A stretch of 64,000 nucleotides of DNA, taken from contig JAVHKY010000013.1 in assembly GCA_035079385.1 (NCBI GenBank), forward strand, positions 3,472,001 through 3,536,000. The letters run 5' to 3'. The position numbers and the translations under genes are program-made. Below the pieces are notes generated by a model that ran no database searches, had not been told where the DNA came from, and worked only from the letters and a program-made list of their open reading frames with translations. Source of the stretch: Aspidiotus rigidus. Taxonomy: Eukaryota; Arthropoda; Insecta; Hemiptera; Diaspididae. Below, piece by piece: positions 1 through 11,596 of this stretch (positions within the stretch are counted from its first letter, which is position 1; the number at the start of each line of letters is the position of its first letter).

Positions 1-146
1 GCATATTCTCTTATTATTTTCAAATCATGATAAACTGTTATCAGTCGTTAGAATAGGAGACAGTGAAAATAATGATGACGTAACGACTAAATATGGCGGT
101 CCATGTCCTCACTCGTACTTATAGGGCTCTAGGTATAGTATAATGG

Positions 147-358
147 ATATTTTTAGAAACAAAATTACAGAAGTACAAATATTTTGAATGAAATTGTTTA
201 TTAACCGAGCACGGTTTTGGACATTGACATGACCATTTTCAAGGTCGGTACAGATACCAACCTTGAGAATGGTCATGCCAATGTCCGAAACCGTGGTCGG
301 ATACTAAAAAAAATTTTTTTCAAATATTTGCACTTCTGTATTGTTGTTTCTAAAAGTA
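147..358. repeat. Foldback (inverted-repeat) element
   Basis: The stretch folds on itself. The inner arms 210-245 and 259-295 are close inverted copies around a loop of about 13 nt, with CACGGTTTTGGACATTG facing its complement. The outer arms (about 147-190 and 309-358, TTTTAGAAACAA against TTGTTTCTAAAA) are more diverged. No coding frame is credible. This reads as a small non-autonomous foldback element or MITE. The flanks 1-146 and 359-404 show nothing else. Confidence 0.6.
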
Positions 359-404
359 TTAAGATGTCGTGCAACGTAGCAAAAAAATTGGAAGTTATAT
401 TATA

Positions 405-700
405 GTGGAGACTGTTGGGAGGCTTGCGAGCGGAGTGAGAGATTCGAGAACAAAAGAAAGTAAGGAAGTAGAGAAAGAGAGCCAACGATGATCATGTCAT
501 TAGCTCGTGACGTCATAACCACTCATGGTGGCTGCCTGTGACTTCATCAGCATTCGTAACGTCGCTTACCAGCGGAGTAACTGATCCCGAGAATAGAAGA
601 GAGTGAGGAAGAAGGAGAGCTCAAGCTGATGACGTAATAGGCAGCCATCATGAATGGACATTACGTCACGAGCTCTAATGTTGTAGCCCTCCACGTGGAC
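405..700. repeat. CRE-containing foldback repeat, copy 1
   Basis: The first of three related copies; the others are at 1118-1315 and 23615-23830. Arms at about 496-550 and 628-690 are inverted copies of each other (ATTAGCTCGTGACGTCAT against its complement). The middle contains GATCCCGAGAATAGAAGAGA, which all three copies share. A full TGACGTCA palindrome lies at 508-515. The 405-490 lead-in (GGAGACTGTTGGGAG) is shared with the copy at 23615. It is non-coding. Confidence 0.6.
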
Positions 701-904
701 TAGATAGATTAACTTACAGTTCGCCACGTCGATGTTATAAAAGCGGTTCGTCGTACGAACATAGCTCTCCTTGTACTTCACTTAATCACTTATAGTGGGT
801 CTGGCTAGGTGCGATCATTCCGATCCTGCAAGTGATCAGCCTTTAACAGTAATTGCAGATAAAGGTGGCGGTGCAGCGCGCGTTCCTTCTCGGTTTTAGA
901 GCAT

Positions 905-1117
905 CTGACCCCTGGTATTGATGGATCATCTTCCGCCAGGAGAGTCTGTCCCACGCCAGCTGCTCCTGTCGGTTCGTAATTCCTGCTCCCTGAAGAAAAA
1001 TGTGGAGCTGGTCCTTGTACCTTTTCTTCTGGCCACCACTTTTCCATCTGCTTGTTCTGTGTCCATATTAGGAAGCCGCCTGTCTATGAGTTGAATGTGG
1101 CCTAGCCAACGAAGTTG
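905..1117 (-). pseudogene. LINE (non-LTR retrotransposon) C-terminal remnant
   Basis: Read on the minus strand, this encodes the LRWLGHI motif followed by RRLPNMD, and ends in a DRSSWRG motif. That order (RWLGH...RLP...DRxxWR) is typical of the C-terminal tail after the reverse transcriptase of RTE/Jockey-like LINEs. The family assignment is from memory. Only about 70 codons survive, with no RT core and no 5' part, so it is a dead fragment. It lies between two CRE foldback repeats (405-700 and 1118-1315), which suggests one composite repeat block. Confidence 0.55.
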
Positions 1118-1315
1118 GTGATCATTTCATTAGCTCGTGACGTCATAACCATTCATGATGGCTGCCTGTGACGTCATCAGCGTTCATAACGTCGCTTACC
1201 AGCGGAGTAATTGATCCCGAGAATAGAAGAGAGTGAGGAGAAGAACAGCTCAAGATGATGACGTAACAGGTAGCCATCATGGATGGACATGACGTCACAA
1301 TCTAATGACGTCACC
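1118..1315. repeat. CRE-containing foldback repeat, copy 2
   Basis: This is the clearest copy of the family. The left arm, about 1126-1185, and the right arm, about 1250-1312, are inverted copies. Each carries GATGGCTGCCTGT or its complement flanked by TGACGTCA. Four TGACGTCA palindromes are visible, at 1138, 1169, 1290 and 1306. The central 60 bp carries the shared GATCCCGAGAATAGAAGAGA block. It is non-coding. Confidence 0.65.
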
Positions 1316-2390
1316 AATGTTGATAGCTCCCTCCCCCGTGTACAAGATAGCTCACCCGCACCCACTCCATAATGGAGGACGGGCGGCGCTGTATTTGTGA
1401 CACAAGAAAATCCCTTTAATGTCAAGCAGTCAGTCTACTCACCACGTTTAGATCAGTTATTGCTGCGATTATACCGATGGAGATTTTCATAGGTAGATAC
1501 ATACGTATACATATAATTTTTGAAATTTGAGAATTATGCATTTTCGTTCTTTGAAAATCCAACGTTGGCATTAGACTAAGAAGTGAAAAAAAAAATATAT
1601 TTTCTGCTCTCGCAAGCTTAAACTCGAACTCGGTGCTCAAAGCAGGAAGGAACAGATTTGATTTTCTTCTCCGATGTGTGCAGATAAGAAAATTCTTTAA
1701 TTCTTTGAAAAACTCGAGAAAAATCTCCGCCAAATAGATGCGCAAACTGTGTAGTCGCGATGCATTTGAGCTAGAAAATTCGAAAACTTTTACATGAGTT
1801 TTCTTTCGTAAGATCGTATTACTGTATACAGTACACGTCTCTTATATTCGTGTCGTGAAAAACTATGTAAAGACGAGAGGAAAAGAAGGCAAGAGTGCAT
1901 CGATATTTCACGAAGAATAATTCTCCAGTCGATGGAGGAATACCTAGAACAATGAAAAAAGTTTGGACAGTGGGCACGAGTGGCCACTTTATAAAGAAGT
2001 TAGTATTTTATGAAGAAATCTTTAATTTTCATCCAACTTTCTCTCGATAAAAGTACGTACACTTCTTTTCGTGTGTTTTTCGTGATTGCACAGTCATTCA
2101 CCGCGTCATCGTGAGAAATTAATTAAATCATTCCTAATTTCAATCGGTTCGAGATTGATGGAGGCAAAGACAATAGTTTCTGTCTGAATTACCCGTGAAG
2201 GAAGGGGTTACGAACCGAGACTGTAAGCCTTGATATTATCAGAGATCAGTGGAATTCGGAAGTAGAGGAAAGGGGAGAGATTGCTGATCTGTTTCGAGAG
2301 ACCTGGGAAATTGTCGAGACGAAAGAGACTACTGAAAATCAACCCGAGAATAAAGAGGGAATTAAAAGTGTGGATGTTCCCAGTGCACAG
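1316..2390. other. Non-coding stretch, no gene seen
   Basis: Low-repeat, AT-rich DNA. Short open frames occur on the minus strand (for example 1422-1745) but have no recognisable domain, splice structure or compositional signal. No RNA gene was recognised. Confidence 0.4.
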
Positions 2391-3828
2391 TGGGACAAAA
2401 TACAATTCTAGGCGGCCAAAAATGCAAAAATCGAAGTTAGCGAAATCTCTCGGAAGTTATTGTAAATTGTTTTTCACTATGTACACTTCAAACTGGTATG
2501 CATTAACCAGACCAACTGGCGACCAAACGAAAAGAAATACGGTTGCTAGGCAAAAATAAGTGTGAAAAGAAAGAAAGAAAGAGAATAAGACGTTGAGATC
2601 AGTGCTACTGTTATGAGGTGGTTCGTGACGAACCACTTGCGTACTTATTGTTTTTTTTTTTTTTTTAATCGATAGTGTGACGTGTGATCTACAGCATGTT
2701 GTATCATTCTACCCAATTTCTTGTGTATGCGAGTGTCCTGTTTCGAGGGGAAACAGTTATAGAGCATTAATTTTGTCGTAAAATATGAATAAAGAAAAAG
2801 TTTCAACGAGTTTCGCTCCCAAATTAAATTTTTTCGATAAAGGGAAGTATTTTTTTTATTCATTCCAATTTTCATATCCGCAGGTATCCGCGTTCATGAA
2901 TTACATGAGACATCATAATGTAGAGAGGGATGTTAACTTCTCTTTACTGATACTGATGTTTGACTCGTTTGTATTACACGGAAATCAAATTTTTTGCTAA
3001 ATCCAAATCAATTCTTGTAGTAGATACCCAAAATTTAAAAATTGCTTGATATCGAGAGTTTCATACCAGAAAGAGTTCAAGAACCAAAACAACCGAAGAT
3101 CTTATTCGCCAATTGTTGGCCTCATCCGACCCTGTCATCTCTTCTTTGAGAACGAATACTGTAAGTCATGGTACGAGTCTGACTAGTGATGCTATGAATC
3201 TTTTCATAAATGAAATAGAAGAAGGAGAAAAAGAAAATAGGGAGGATGAGATGAGCAATACTGCTGCCTGTAATAGTACAGAGGGGGATGATTCTGTTTA
3301 AAATTAGATAGTAGAGATCTTCATTCAATACATTATTAACTTTATTTGTGTCATTAAATACCTCCTTTTTAAAACTAATTATTTTAGATCTGAATGAAAT
3401 ATAGAGCTTTTTATCATTTGTTACCAAATTTTGTACATCTTATTCTAAATTAAATTCTCCGAGAAGATACCCTGAAGCTTGTTTTTAGAAACCGTTCGAA
3501 AATTGTTTATCAGAAAAATTGTTTTAAAAATATTAATTGAATTTCTTTTGGTCAATCTTATACCCTTTTTTTTCATCCCAATTAGATGTTGGGATTTTTT
3601 AAAATATTTTTCCTGGAATCAGCATGTCATTTTATATTAATTTAGTGAAACAAAAACCCCAAAACACTTAAATTCATTTTTCGTCAGCCCCCACCCCTCT
3701 TTTTCACCCCTATCAGATATGAGGTTTCTCTAAAATATTTTCCCAGCTTTAGCATGCCATTTTATATAGATTTGCCGATGAACAAAATTTTGGCCGCCTA
3801 GAATTGTATTCTGTCCCACTGTGCAGTG
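2391..3828. mobile_element. TIR element, about 1.4 kb, non-coding or decayed
   Basis: Terminal inverted repeats of about 40 bp bound the segment. The left end begins CAGTGCACAGTGGGAC and the right end is its near-complement at 3789-3828; both arms share CAATTCTAGGCGGCC. No convincing target duplication is visible next to the ends. The interior holds only short open frames, including a 62-residue acidic one at 3113-3301, and no transposase motif was recognised. It is probably an old non-autonomous or internally decayed DNA transposon, possibly hAT-related from its CAGTG-like ends. Confidence 0.55.
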
Positions 3829-5401
3829 ATATTAATTAATGGAAGGAAAGGATTATGAGACGACAAAAATGCGCAAATAAAGTTTCAACTTCAGATCTAT
3901 CCTGTACGAGGCGATTACCAAAAACATTCACATTCAGCTATTGAAGTGCACGAGGGTGACAATGTACGAGACATAGGTTTGGTACGATGGAATTGCGTTA
4001 CAACTTTAAAACATATTATACTGTAAACGTTCATCAATAAAATACAATTATCCCTTCTTTTGCTCTCAACGTACAATTTAATTTTTCGTACGTCTCCTTC
4101 GTCTCAATAATTATATCCTGTTCGATATCTTTTAACAGCGTATGAACACGCAATAAACTCGTAATTCAAACACGAAAATACATTAAAGTCCCGCCATAGC
4201 AAATATTATACCCTCCAAAGTATAGTTCATTGTCGTGATTCCCACGTCACTTCGCGTAAGCTCTACATATTCGTTGGAAAACAAGACAATCTTCAATTTC
4301 GCGCTCCAACACGCAAGAATAAGACAGCGAGGCTCGAATCAAACTTTCTTGAATTTTTTTTTCTCAGTTTTAGACTTTCTACGAGTATTCTTTCGCTGAT
4401 GTAAAGTGCGAGTGTACATTTTCCCCTCATCGGTGTGTGCTTTTCTTTTGTTCATTTTTTACAACCGTGGGAAGTATCGTCAGTCTTGTGCAGTCTGAAC
4501 TATTAAATTTGGCAGTGAACCTTTCAGGATCAAGACGATGAAAGTATTTTCAGACGGTACTGAATTGTTGGAAAATTCTATGTTTCTGATGTATTTCTTG
4601 ACTTGTTCTGAGATTCTGTAATGGAGAAATATTTGGAAAATTTTATGTATAATTTTAAGAACAGAAACGAGGAAAAGCAGTTGAAAAATCTTGCCAAGTT
4701 ATTCTGAGCGAAAAGAGTGCCAGAGAAACTATGGGAAGATTCATTGAGTCGAGAGAATAAGATACAGGACAAGCGTTTGTATGGAATGGAAGAAGAGAGG
4801 TATGTCTAAGGAACAGAGAAAAGAAAAAACAATTTTGGAAGTTCTAGAATAAGGCCACCTACAAGCATGTAAGCCTCCACTGCCCAGCTAAAATTTTTTC
4901 TTTTGTTCCTACGGTCTGACCAGAAACAAAAAGAATAAAAAAATTTTCAGACGACCCTGAAAATTGGCTTGTGCTTGTCGGTAGAACCCACGAATCGTTT
5001 TCTTACTTTACCCAGCGATACCAATTACCTCATGCATTTTATTCAGTTTGAAACTTTCTTCTGCAAAACAAAAATTTCCTCCATCCAAAAACTCACAAGT
5101 TTGGGGTGGCAGAGAACCTGTTTTATGGGGTACGTGAGTTCTGAAAAATGTTGACGTACCTGATGTATGACGTCGTTAAATTGTGACGTCACAGGCCTGG
5201 ACTTTGTAGCTACATAATATAATAGCTAAGTACTTGGAAAAATTCCGACCTCCGAGCTATGATGGGAAGGAGGGGACTTAGAATTAATCTCATGGTGTTT
5301 GAAGCGTTGTATATCTGGTTCATTGAAGGGCCTAAGTCAATTGGTGTATAAAGAATTGCCTATTAAGTTACTCGGAGGAACTATCTTTCAGGCTACGGAT
5401 A
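3829..5401. other. Non-coding stretch with one dispersed-repeat unit
   Basis: No gene is recognised. A unit of the dispersed 'aagtcc...ctccgagctat' repeat appears at about 5240-5285. One TGACGTCA lies at 5184-5191. The remainder looks unique, AT-rich and non-coding. Confidence 0.4.
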
Positions 5402-5967
5402 TACTGGGTGGTGCAAAACGATGTTAACAGTTAGATAGGGATTTGAACTAAATTATTTGTAGCGCAAAAACGAAAAACGTGTTAGATATAAACTACAAAA
5501 TTTGTATTTCAATCTTCAACATGCGAGCTACCCAACTTGCTACGACTTTTCTGAACCGAGTTATGGACCAAAATGTGCCAAAAATTGACCAATTTGCCAA
5601 GATTATCCAAATAAGAAACTAGAAATTCCTCCAATTTCAAGCTTCATATGGTTATTTAGGTATCATTTTTGGAATCAGCGTTGAATTTCATTTTCAAATG
5701 AAGCAAAATATGGAAGTTTGAATAATTTTTAATTTTTGAGAAATTCGGTGAATTGTTTAATTTTTAGCATATTTTGGTCCATGACTAGGCTTAGAAAAGT
5801 CGTAGAAAGTTGTGTAGAGGCGCAAATTGAAGATAAAATTGAGATACTCGTACATACAAGTTTCGTAGATTTGAAGTAATTACGTCTGAAATTTTGCGTT
5901 TTCGTGCTACAACAAATTTAGTTCAATTCCACATTCAATTTTCAACATCTTTTTGGGCCACCCAGTA
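5402..5967. mobile_element. Mariner-type MITE with TA target duplication
   Basis: Long terminal inverted repeats begin TACTGGGTGG and end CCACCCAGTA, flanked on both sides by TA (5400-5401 and 5968-5969). The arms stay complementary far inward: CGACTTTTCT near 5555 faces AGAAAAGTCG near 5800, so almost the whole 566 bp folds back. ACTGGGTGGCCC-like ends and a TA duplication are characteristic of Tc1/mariner-derived MITEs. There is no transposase frame, so it would have been moved in trans. Confidence 0.7.
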
Positions 5968-8298
5968 TACGTATACCGACCACCAGGCTATACATGATAG
6001 GGAGGGGACTTGGAAAATTTTCGAGTTTTGAGCTTTGCCGGCTGGCGCACGTTTTCTCCGAAACCCTCCATAAAATAGGTTCCCCGTTGAAAAATATTGT
6101 GTCATTTTTCAAACACACTATGAGAATCACAAGAGTTTGGGGAGAGCAGGGCGCCATGTTTCTTATTTAATTCATGTGTTTTATTGGCTCCTTGTCGCTA
6201 GCCCTCGTCTTTTCCGATTAGGGAAGGGAGTCCAAACTTGTATGAGTCATTTGTACTACGTTACTGCTAGATTTACTGAATTTGCTACTCCCAGAGATTG
6301 ATGGGAGGGGAGCATTCTTCCCTGTACCGAATTTGAGGCTGAAACTATGTTGCACGGTTTGTACACATTCTGAAGATGAAGTGTGTTAACTTCGCACCGT
6401 CGATCACCTCATTTGATAATTGAAGAAAGTTTTTGATGGAAGTGGCGACAAGTTTTTTCCTTTTCATATCAACTAATTTGCACATTCTGGTCAATAATGT
6501 CCGCTATTCAGTTTGAGCTTGAAATTGTGTGTAGGGGAGTACGGTCTTTTCTCTACGAAGCTCGAAATTTGAGACGCCTTCCTTTTATAGAAGTCAAAAC
6601 TCAGAATTTTTAGCAAGCAATCTGTTTTATCGGAGGGTTTTTCGGAAAAAACGTCCGCGATCTGGCCGGCCGGCAAAGCTCCGTCCCTCTCCTATAATAT
6701 ATAGCTCGATGGTTGGTGTAGCCTGAAAGATAGCCCCTTCGAATGACTAGATATGCAATACTTCATACACCAATTGACTTGGCCCCTCCAATGAGCCAGA
6801 TATGCATCATTTAAAACACACCCTTTTACGGTACCTTAAGTCCCCCTCCTATCATATAGGGTTCAGAGATTGAATCATAGCTTGGAGGTTGGAATTTTTC
6901 TAAGTCCTGTCATTTTCTTTTTTTTTTTTCGAAAAATTGGCTGTCCGACGTCCGGCCAAAATGGACTTCTAAATTTTTTTTTTAGTATTCATTCAGTTTA
7001 TTTCTTTCTCTATAATTATGATCGGAAGGCAAGTCCACTGTCATACATATATATCTCGGAGGTCAAAATTTTAACAGAGAACGTGTAAAGAGACTTGAAA
7101 AATGTTGAATTCTTGTCGTAATACAGATATATGATAGAAGGAAATTTTGGAAAATCGCTGTTTCCTCAATTCAGTTCCACACTACTCTAGAGGTCGATTT
7201 GATAGTGCGTTTTTAGCAGGGAACCTTTTTTATGGGGGGTTGAGAAAATCGCCGTGCGCCGTTCGGCAAAAAACTTGGAAAAATTTCGACTCTCGAGTAC
7301 ATATGTGACCTGTCACGAGATAAAGGACCTATCTCTAAATTTGTAACCAATTCTCCGAGGATGGGTATTACTGCCAATTCAGAGATGGGTCCCTTATCTC
7401 GTGATAGGTCACATATTTCGAAGTCCCTAAAATAGGTTCAGGTCACTGATGACGTCCTATTTTATACTAGGTTTATACTAGGTCTAGCTCGCTTAAATTC
7501 TCAATACCAAAACCAATTTGACTCGTAAAACAGGTTCCCTGCGTTCCTCGTTCAATTTCGTTGAGGAAGCCATTGTTTTTTTATAGTGATTTTCCCAATA
7601 ATCCTATAAACCTCATTACTAAAACAAATAGAACCCATAGAATAGATACCCTGCGTTCCTCGTTCAATATCGTTAAGGAGCCTCAATTTTATATATCGCC
7701 CCAAAGTCCGGGTCTGTGATGTCAGAATTTGATGACATCGTAGATCTGGTACCTACGTCAACTTTTTCAGATCCCACGTGCCCCATAAAACTGGTTCTCT
7801 ATCACCACTCGTTCAATTCCGTTAAAGAACCCGTGAGTTTTCCTAATCCCTCCTTTTTATGGATTTTAAGTAAAGGTTTCTGAAGTATCTTGATAACGTC
7901 ATGATCCAAATAGGAATGCATCCCCAGCAGAAATGATAGCAAGTTCTTCTCGTAAAAACTATCATTCATTGTCGTTGCTGCTTTGCTTCAGGTCTCGTCA
8001 TCCCCTTTGAAGGACTCTGCTTACATGGATCAACTTTTTTTCTTTTTTTTTTTTCCTGAAGTAACCTCACTAAAAATACTTCATGAAAATTCTTTTTAAT
8101 TTGAAGATGAACTAAACTAAGTATAAATTATGATAATTGACAAAATTTCTAATCACCTGATGCATCTCCCTTTAAAATTCAGTTTTGTTGAAAATTTAAA
8201 GCATATATGTGAGTTTATCCTTCAATCAATTTTTAGATGAGCATCAAATCCTCAACTTTATGTACGAGTAAGATGAAGACTATATTCAATTGTACTCA
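5968..8298. repeat. Degenerate repeat field, no gene
   Basis: The stretch is built from decayed copies of dispersed motifs. One is the AGCTATATATGATAGGAGG-type unit near 5990, 6690, 6850 and 7040. Another is an 'aacaggttccctgcgttcctcgttcaat' module repeated near 7535, 7645 and 7790. The segment 6930-7085 is a diverged relative of the units in the 24650-25970 array. No coding frame is credible. Confidence 0.45.
7301..7416. repeat. Small hairpin MITE
   Basis: ATATGTGACCTGTCACGAGA at the left faces its near-complement ending 7416. The arms are about 40 bp with a loop of about 35 bp, and differences are few. It is non-coding and probably a short foldback element. Confidence 0.6.
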
Positions 8299-8299
8299 C

Positions 8300-8441
8300 C
8301 ATTCGACAGCAATTTTGTGAAGCACAGCCCATCGGCGCTGGCAATCCGTCCAAAAGGGCGATCGTTACCATAACAATGGTTATCACTATCGACGTTACCA
8401 ATAATATCCCAGATCTGTTCCATTCAATGATCTCTTGATCC
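8300..8441 (-). CDS. Candidate internal exon with a membrane segment, function unknown
   Basis: On the minus strand a TTACAG acceptor precedes 8441 and a GTGAGT donor follows 8300, enclosing 142 nt that read as 47 codons after one leading base. The encoded stretch is polar at first (DQEIIEWNRSG). A hydrophobic run of about 20 residues rich in I, V, L and T follows, then PMGCASQNCCRM with three cysteines. This could be a signal-anchor or transmembrane exon of a larger gene. An upstream exon may lie near 8520-8620 and downstream exons were not found. I do not recognise the protein. Good splice sites and the hydrophobic run are the only support, so confidence is low. Confidence 0.3.
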
Positions 8442-9742
8442 CTGTAAGATATCAGATTACAACTCTGACATACGTCCAAGCCGATATTTTCGAATTTCTT
8501 CAACACGTTCAATCTTTTTCGGAAACAATTGTCCATACTAGCCGACGATGTCAAGGCAATGGGAACCATTTCGCGACGAATGAAAAGAAATCACGACGAA
8601 GCAGCGTCGCCTCCAGTCGTGAAGGAGTGTAGAGATCTTTCGTGCTTTGGAAAACACGTAACACGAAATTTTTCCATACGGCAATCGTCGGCGTGCTTAC
8701 GACGTTTTCGACGGACGCGGACACGGACGTATCACGGTAGAACACCATACAAATGAAGCAGTAATCAAGAGGAACAACGTGTAAATACTAAATTTTGTTC
8801 AGTCAGCGTGAAACATTGAACGTGTTTTTCAAATGCAAGTATTTTGGACGGGTAGGAGACGAGACGCGATCTGACGGTGGCGGCTTGCGCGATCGCGTTG
8901 CCACGCTGTGCTTCGAATAATTTTCGCGGTCTTTTTTCCCTCCTATTAACGCACCTCGTCGTCGTTATATACTTACTTATTTGTTTCAACGTGGTAGGTG
9001 GGTATAGCCGATGAGGAAAAGCGTTGAAACTATCAATCACGCGAAAGCTTTTTAAGTATTGAGAGACGTGTAAAGAGTTAACGTGGGGTAACCGTGGTGT
9101 CGTGAAGATTGTTGGAATAACTATCTGCGGCCGCGAAAAAAGACACGCTGTTGTAGAGGAATTTTTCAGTGTAGGGATTGATACTGTAAACACTCACTTA
9201 AATCCATCAACTTCATGAGCTTAATTAAAAGTGTTGACCCTATCGCGACACAGAATCTATAATCATTTTTACGTGTGCAGATGAGAGGCTAATAATTTAA
9301 AGTGATTATGACGAGTGCAGAGTGTTTTGAATTCCAAGTATAATCGAGTCGTATACAGTTAAATTAAAAAAAAAGAACGAAGCTGAACTACACTCGAACA
9401 CAATTTTGATTACGAAAGTTTCTAGGCTTAATTTTGTTGCTGTATATTCCAAGCCTTCTTTCAATTCCAGGGTAGGTGACCATACGAGACCCCGAGGTCC
9501 AAACTCTGTTCCAACCCCTAATTCTAGGATTTGTGTCTATAGGAAGTCTCCAAGCACAAGCTCTTCTCTTCTTCAGAAATTTGTCTCCGAGTAGAGCCGT
9601 CATAAAATTTGAAATTGCTTCCGTGGCAAAAACGATTGCTATGGAACGCAATAAGCCGGCTCCAAGACGATACAAACCCTCTTCAAAGTCAAATAAAATA
9701 ACTCCAGAGCACTACCAAACAGCTCCGACACAGATTTTGTTG
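8442..9742. other. Non-coding stretch, partly CpG-rich
   Basis: No gene is assigned. 8560-9150 is richer in CG dinucleotides than its surroundings (GCGATCGCG, ACGCGGACACGG) and looks like a promoter or first-exon region for a minus-strand gene that could include the candidate exon at 8300-8441. The long minus-strand frame 8765-9193 has no recognisable domain. Confidence 0.3.
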
Positions 9743-11596
9743 AAAAGACTCTAGCCGGGGAAGGGGGGGGGGGATAGCCTTGGTCGAAAAATGTTTCAAA
9801 TGTCCGTTAAAATGTTGTCCCCAATGAGAAAACTCGACCGCTCACCCACATATGCTGCAGAGTCATTCTTAGGCAATTCTCCAGGAGGTGGAACAGTCTG
9901 GAAATAGTAGAAAATCAAGGAAACCCACCTTTTCAATTTTGAGAACCATTTCTGGCAAGTCAATTCCTTTGAGAACTCATACGCCGAGTTTTAGAAAAGT
10001 TGAAAAAAATTCTCTAGTCGCTGGGACGCTCTGGAAATATTGAAAAATCAAAGATACACACCCGCCACTATGTTTCCTTTGTTACTTTTTCCCCTCGAGT
10101 CCCAGCGGTACATATTATGTTACTGGTAGCCGTGCACTCGCATGATGTGGAGGAACCCCCTCCCGAGACACAATAGAAGACTATCATCTCCTTGTATTGC
10201 CATGCTCATAAACTCCAATATTCGAAGCATTGTCACCTCAACTCGTGAGGAGATTCTTCCACTACATGCAAGTGTACGGCTCCAAGTAACACAGTTTCTA
10301 CCATTGCGACTTCGGGGGAACAAAAATAAACATTCAACATTTTAAAGTAGAAGAAATGAATCTTAGGGGTGGGTATCTATGGTTTTTTACTAAGGGGAGA
10401 ATGAACGAATAGCCTAAAATAACGGTCGTCCAGGTTGAAAAAGTGGCCTTCCTCGATTTTCTACTACTTCTAGACCGTTCCAGCGACTGGAGAATTTATT
10501 GACTATTTTTTTTTGAACTCGACGGACATGCTACTTGAGAATTGACCTAATTGATGAACGAAATACCAAAACTCACGGTTCTCCATGTTGAAAACGTGGA
10601 TTTTCTCGATTTTTCATCATTTTCAGGCCATTCCAGCGACTGGAGAATTTTTTTGAACTCGACGGACGTGTTCACATAAAAATTGACCTAATTGGTGAAC
10701 GAAATACAAAAACTCATAAAAATTGGATTTTCTCGATTATTTGTCACTCCCAGAACGTTCCAGTGACTGGAGAATTTTTGGACTATTTTTTTCGAACTCG
10801 GTGGACGTGTTTACATTGTAATCGACCTTACTGATGAATGAAATACCAAAACTCACTGTCCTTCAGGGTGAAACAGTGGATTTTCTCACTTCTCTACTGT
10901 TTTCAGACTGTTCCAGCGACTGGAGAATTTTTCAACTATTTTTCTCGATTTAACGCACTCCACCTAATCCGTGGATGTGTTTACATAAGAATTGACCAAA
11001 TCGATAAACGAAACCCTGAAAATATATTTTTGGTCTATCTACATTCCCATTTCATCCCACGAAGGAGTGTGTATTTTTCCACTCGAACATCGACTATTGA
11101 TTTCACGCGGTCTATTGCGGTAGCAGTTATAGTTCTCCCCGCTATTCATGGGAAAATCACAGAAATTCATTAAATATTGATTTTTTGTTCAACTTCTCAG
11201 AGGACTATGGTACTAATGTATGTTGTAGTAGAGGATATGGCGCTTCATTTCCCGAGGTGGCTCCCCCCGATTTTTTTTTAATATTCGAGTTTGAAGTTTT
11301 GTTATTGCTAGGAACTAGGGAAAATATGAATGATTTTTTTGGAAAAAATACCGTGGATGAACGTACATACACATCCTAAAATGTCCCCAAGTTACATTGC
11401 TGTGCGATCATTATTGCCTGAGATACAGCCATTTGGATTTTAGGCCTGATAATGATCCTGAGACCCATGTGGGTAAGCGCATGGGTCCAATTTCTAGGGT
11501 TTCGAGTTTTCTCATTGGGGACAACAGTTAGACGTACATTTGAAACATTTTCCGACCAAGGCCATCCCCCCCCCCTTACCCGACTAGAGCCTTTCC
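9743..11596. mobile_element. TIR element with internal inverted subrepeats, about 1.85 kb
   Basis: The left end (about 9743-9835) and the right end (about 11502-11596) are inverted copies of about 90 bp. They share CTCTAG, a G-run, GCCTTGGTCG, AATGTTTCAAATGT and TGTCCCCAATGAGAAAACTC. Inside, a repeat centred on TTCCAGCGACTGGAGAATTT occurs four times on the right half and in opposite orientation near 9880 and 10005. No transposase frame was recognised. It is a foldback-like non-autonomous DNA transposon. Confidence 0.6.
10425..10935 (+). repeat. Four tandem subrepeats inside the TIR element
   Basis: The landmark CCAG(C/T)GACTGGAGAATTT occurs at about 10480, 10633, 10760 and 10913, so spacing alternates near 153, 127 and 153 bp. 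Each unit also carries AACTCGACGGACGTG-type and GAACGAAATACCAAAACTCA-type blocks. Copies have diverged by substitutions and small indels. Confidence 0.6.
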
